Positions 63,934 to 64,000 of a stretch of 64,000 bases of DNA are shown piece after piece. The stretch spans positions 30,652 through 94,651 of the forward strand of contig NVWA01000020.1 of the NCBI GenBank assembly GCA_002746535.1, given 5' to 3'. The notes below the pieces were generated by a model. That model did no database searches. It saw only the letters and a list, made by a program, of their open reading frames with translations, and was not told the DNA's origin. Position numbers and translations under genes: made by a program. This DNA comes from Planctomycetota bacterium. Its GTDB lineage: Bacteria; Planctomycetota; GCA-2746535. The first letter of the stretch is position 1. Each line of letters starts with the position of its first letter.

Positions 63934-64000
63934 TTATTTCTTTTTCTTTTTAATAATTGATTTAGCTTCAACAGCTGGATTATAAGAAGTAAGGGGTTTA
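63934..64000 (-). CDS. 3' end of a gene running off the right edge
   Basis: Read on the minus strand, the frame from the window edge is open for 21 codons (ending NPAVEAKSIIKKKKK) and stops at 63934-63936. It lies 16 bases upstream of the beta-helix-like gene in the same direction, as expected for the preceding gene of an operon. A Lys-rich tail is all that can be described. Confidence 0.45.
   Translation of the reverse strand, partial: KPLTSYNPAVEAKSIIKKKKK

Noticed and set aside
1..64000. tRNA, rRNA, riboswitch or CRISPR array
   Set aside because: No cloverleaf, ribosomal signature or regularly spaced short direct repeats were recognised on either strand by reading; covariance-model searches could not be run.

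Overview
The window is AT-rich DNA (roughly one third G+C by eye) from a Gram-negative bacterium with an outer membrane. It carries TonB/ExbB/ExbD energisation genes, several lipoproteins with lipoboxes and putative outer-membrane barrels. The gene mix suggests the PVC group, most likely a marine Lentisphaerota-like organism. That mix includes a GHL6-type glycoside hydrolase, a GH92 mannosidase, a Cys-type sulfatase, a PF12831-type FAD oxidoreductase, a PocR-AraC regulator, a giant Ser/Thr kinase with TPRs, a tricorn-like protease and a small membrane protein of a type I associate with Planctomycetes/Verrucomicrobia. This placement is inference, not proof. No rRNA, tRNA, CRISPR array, transposase or prophage gene was seen. 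Layout. 0-8.2 kb: the 3' part of a secreted DNRLRE-like protein, a 1,274-aa anchored protein of carboxypeptidase-regulatory-like repeats, and an SF2 helicase with an unusual membrane hairpin. 8.3-10.6 kb: a 161-bp element with perfect 34-bp inverted arms, then a GHL6 glycosidase-like gene. 11.1-19.1 kb: one giant (2,661 aa) lipoprotein whose last two full repeat units are a recent 342-bp tandem duplication. 19.2-24.2 kb (minus strand): a translationally coupled operon DUF3450 - ExbB with N-terminal extension (TtpC-like) - ExbB - ExbD - TonB - TPR, the gene order of Vibrio TonB2-type systems. 24.4-30.3 kb: tricorn-like protease, a small DUF2314-like protein, an M28 aminopeptidase and a GNAT_C-type acyltransferase, probably one peptide-handling operon. 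30.4-35.1 kb: a heparinase-fold-like protein, then a coupled lipoprotein/outer-membrane-barrel pair. 35.3-39.5 kb: a 1,408-aa MshEN/zinc-ribbon/kinase/TM/HEAT/TPR protein. 39.8-42.4 kb: a GNAT, an exported alpha/beta hydrolase and a small barrel. 42.4-47.1 kb: a PocR-AraC regulator divergent from an FAD oxidoreductase and a GH92 alpha-mannosidase. 47.2-52.4 kb: a DUF6502 / DUF5666-lipoprotein / second-lipoprotein operon. Its first gene seems to start at an AUU codon, behind an extended -10 promoter and a good ribosome binding site. 52.5-57.0 kb: a GntR-led sugar operon (aldolase, Gfo/Idh/MocA dehydrogenase, D-lyxose/mannose isomerase, PfkB kinase) with a near-consensus promoter and a HutC-type operator. 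57.0-64.0 kb: a MORN-like lipoprotein, a PIG-L deacetylase, a D-2-hydroxyacid dehydrogenase, a GNAT-sulfatase pair, a second 167-bp inverted-arm element, an atypical zinc-ribbon SDR, a small secreted protein and the tail of a further gene. How it fits together. The GH92 enzyme could release mannose. The lyxose/mannose isomerase, kinase and DhnA-type aldolase form a plausible isomerise-phosphorylate-cleave route to triose units, with the MocA-type dehydrogenase, PIG-L, 2-hydroxyacid dehydrogenase and sulfatase handling decorated sugars. The best candidates for undescribed biology are the DUF6502-DUF5666 operon with its AUU start, the membrane-anchored helicase, the two-arm repeat elements and the giant repeat lipoprotein.
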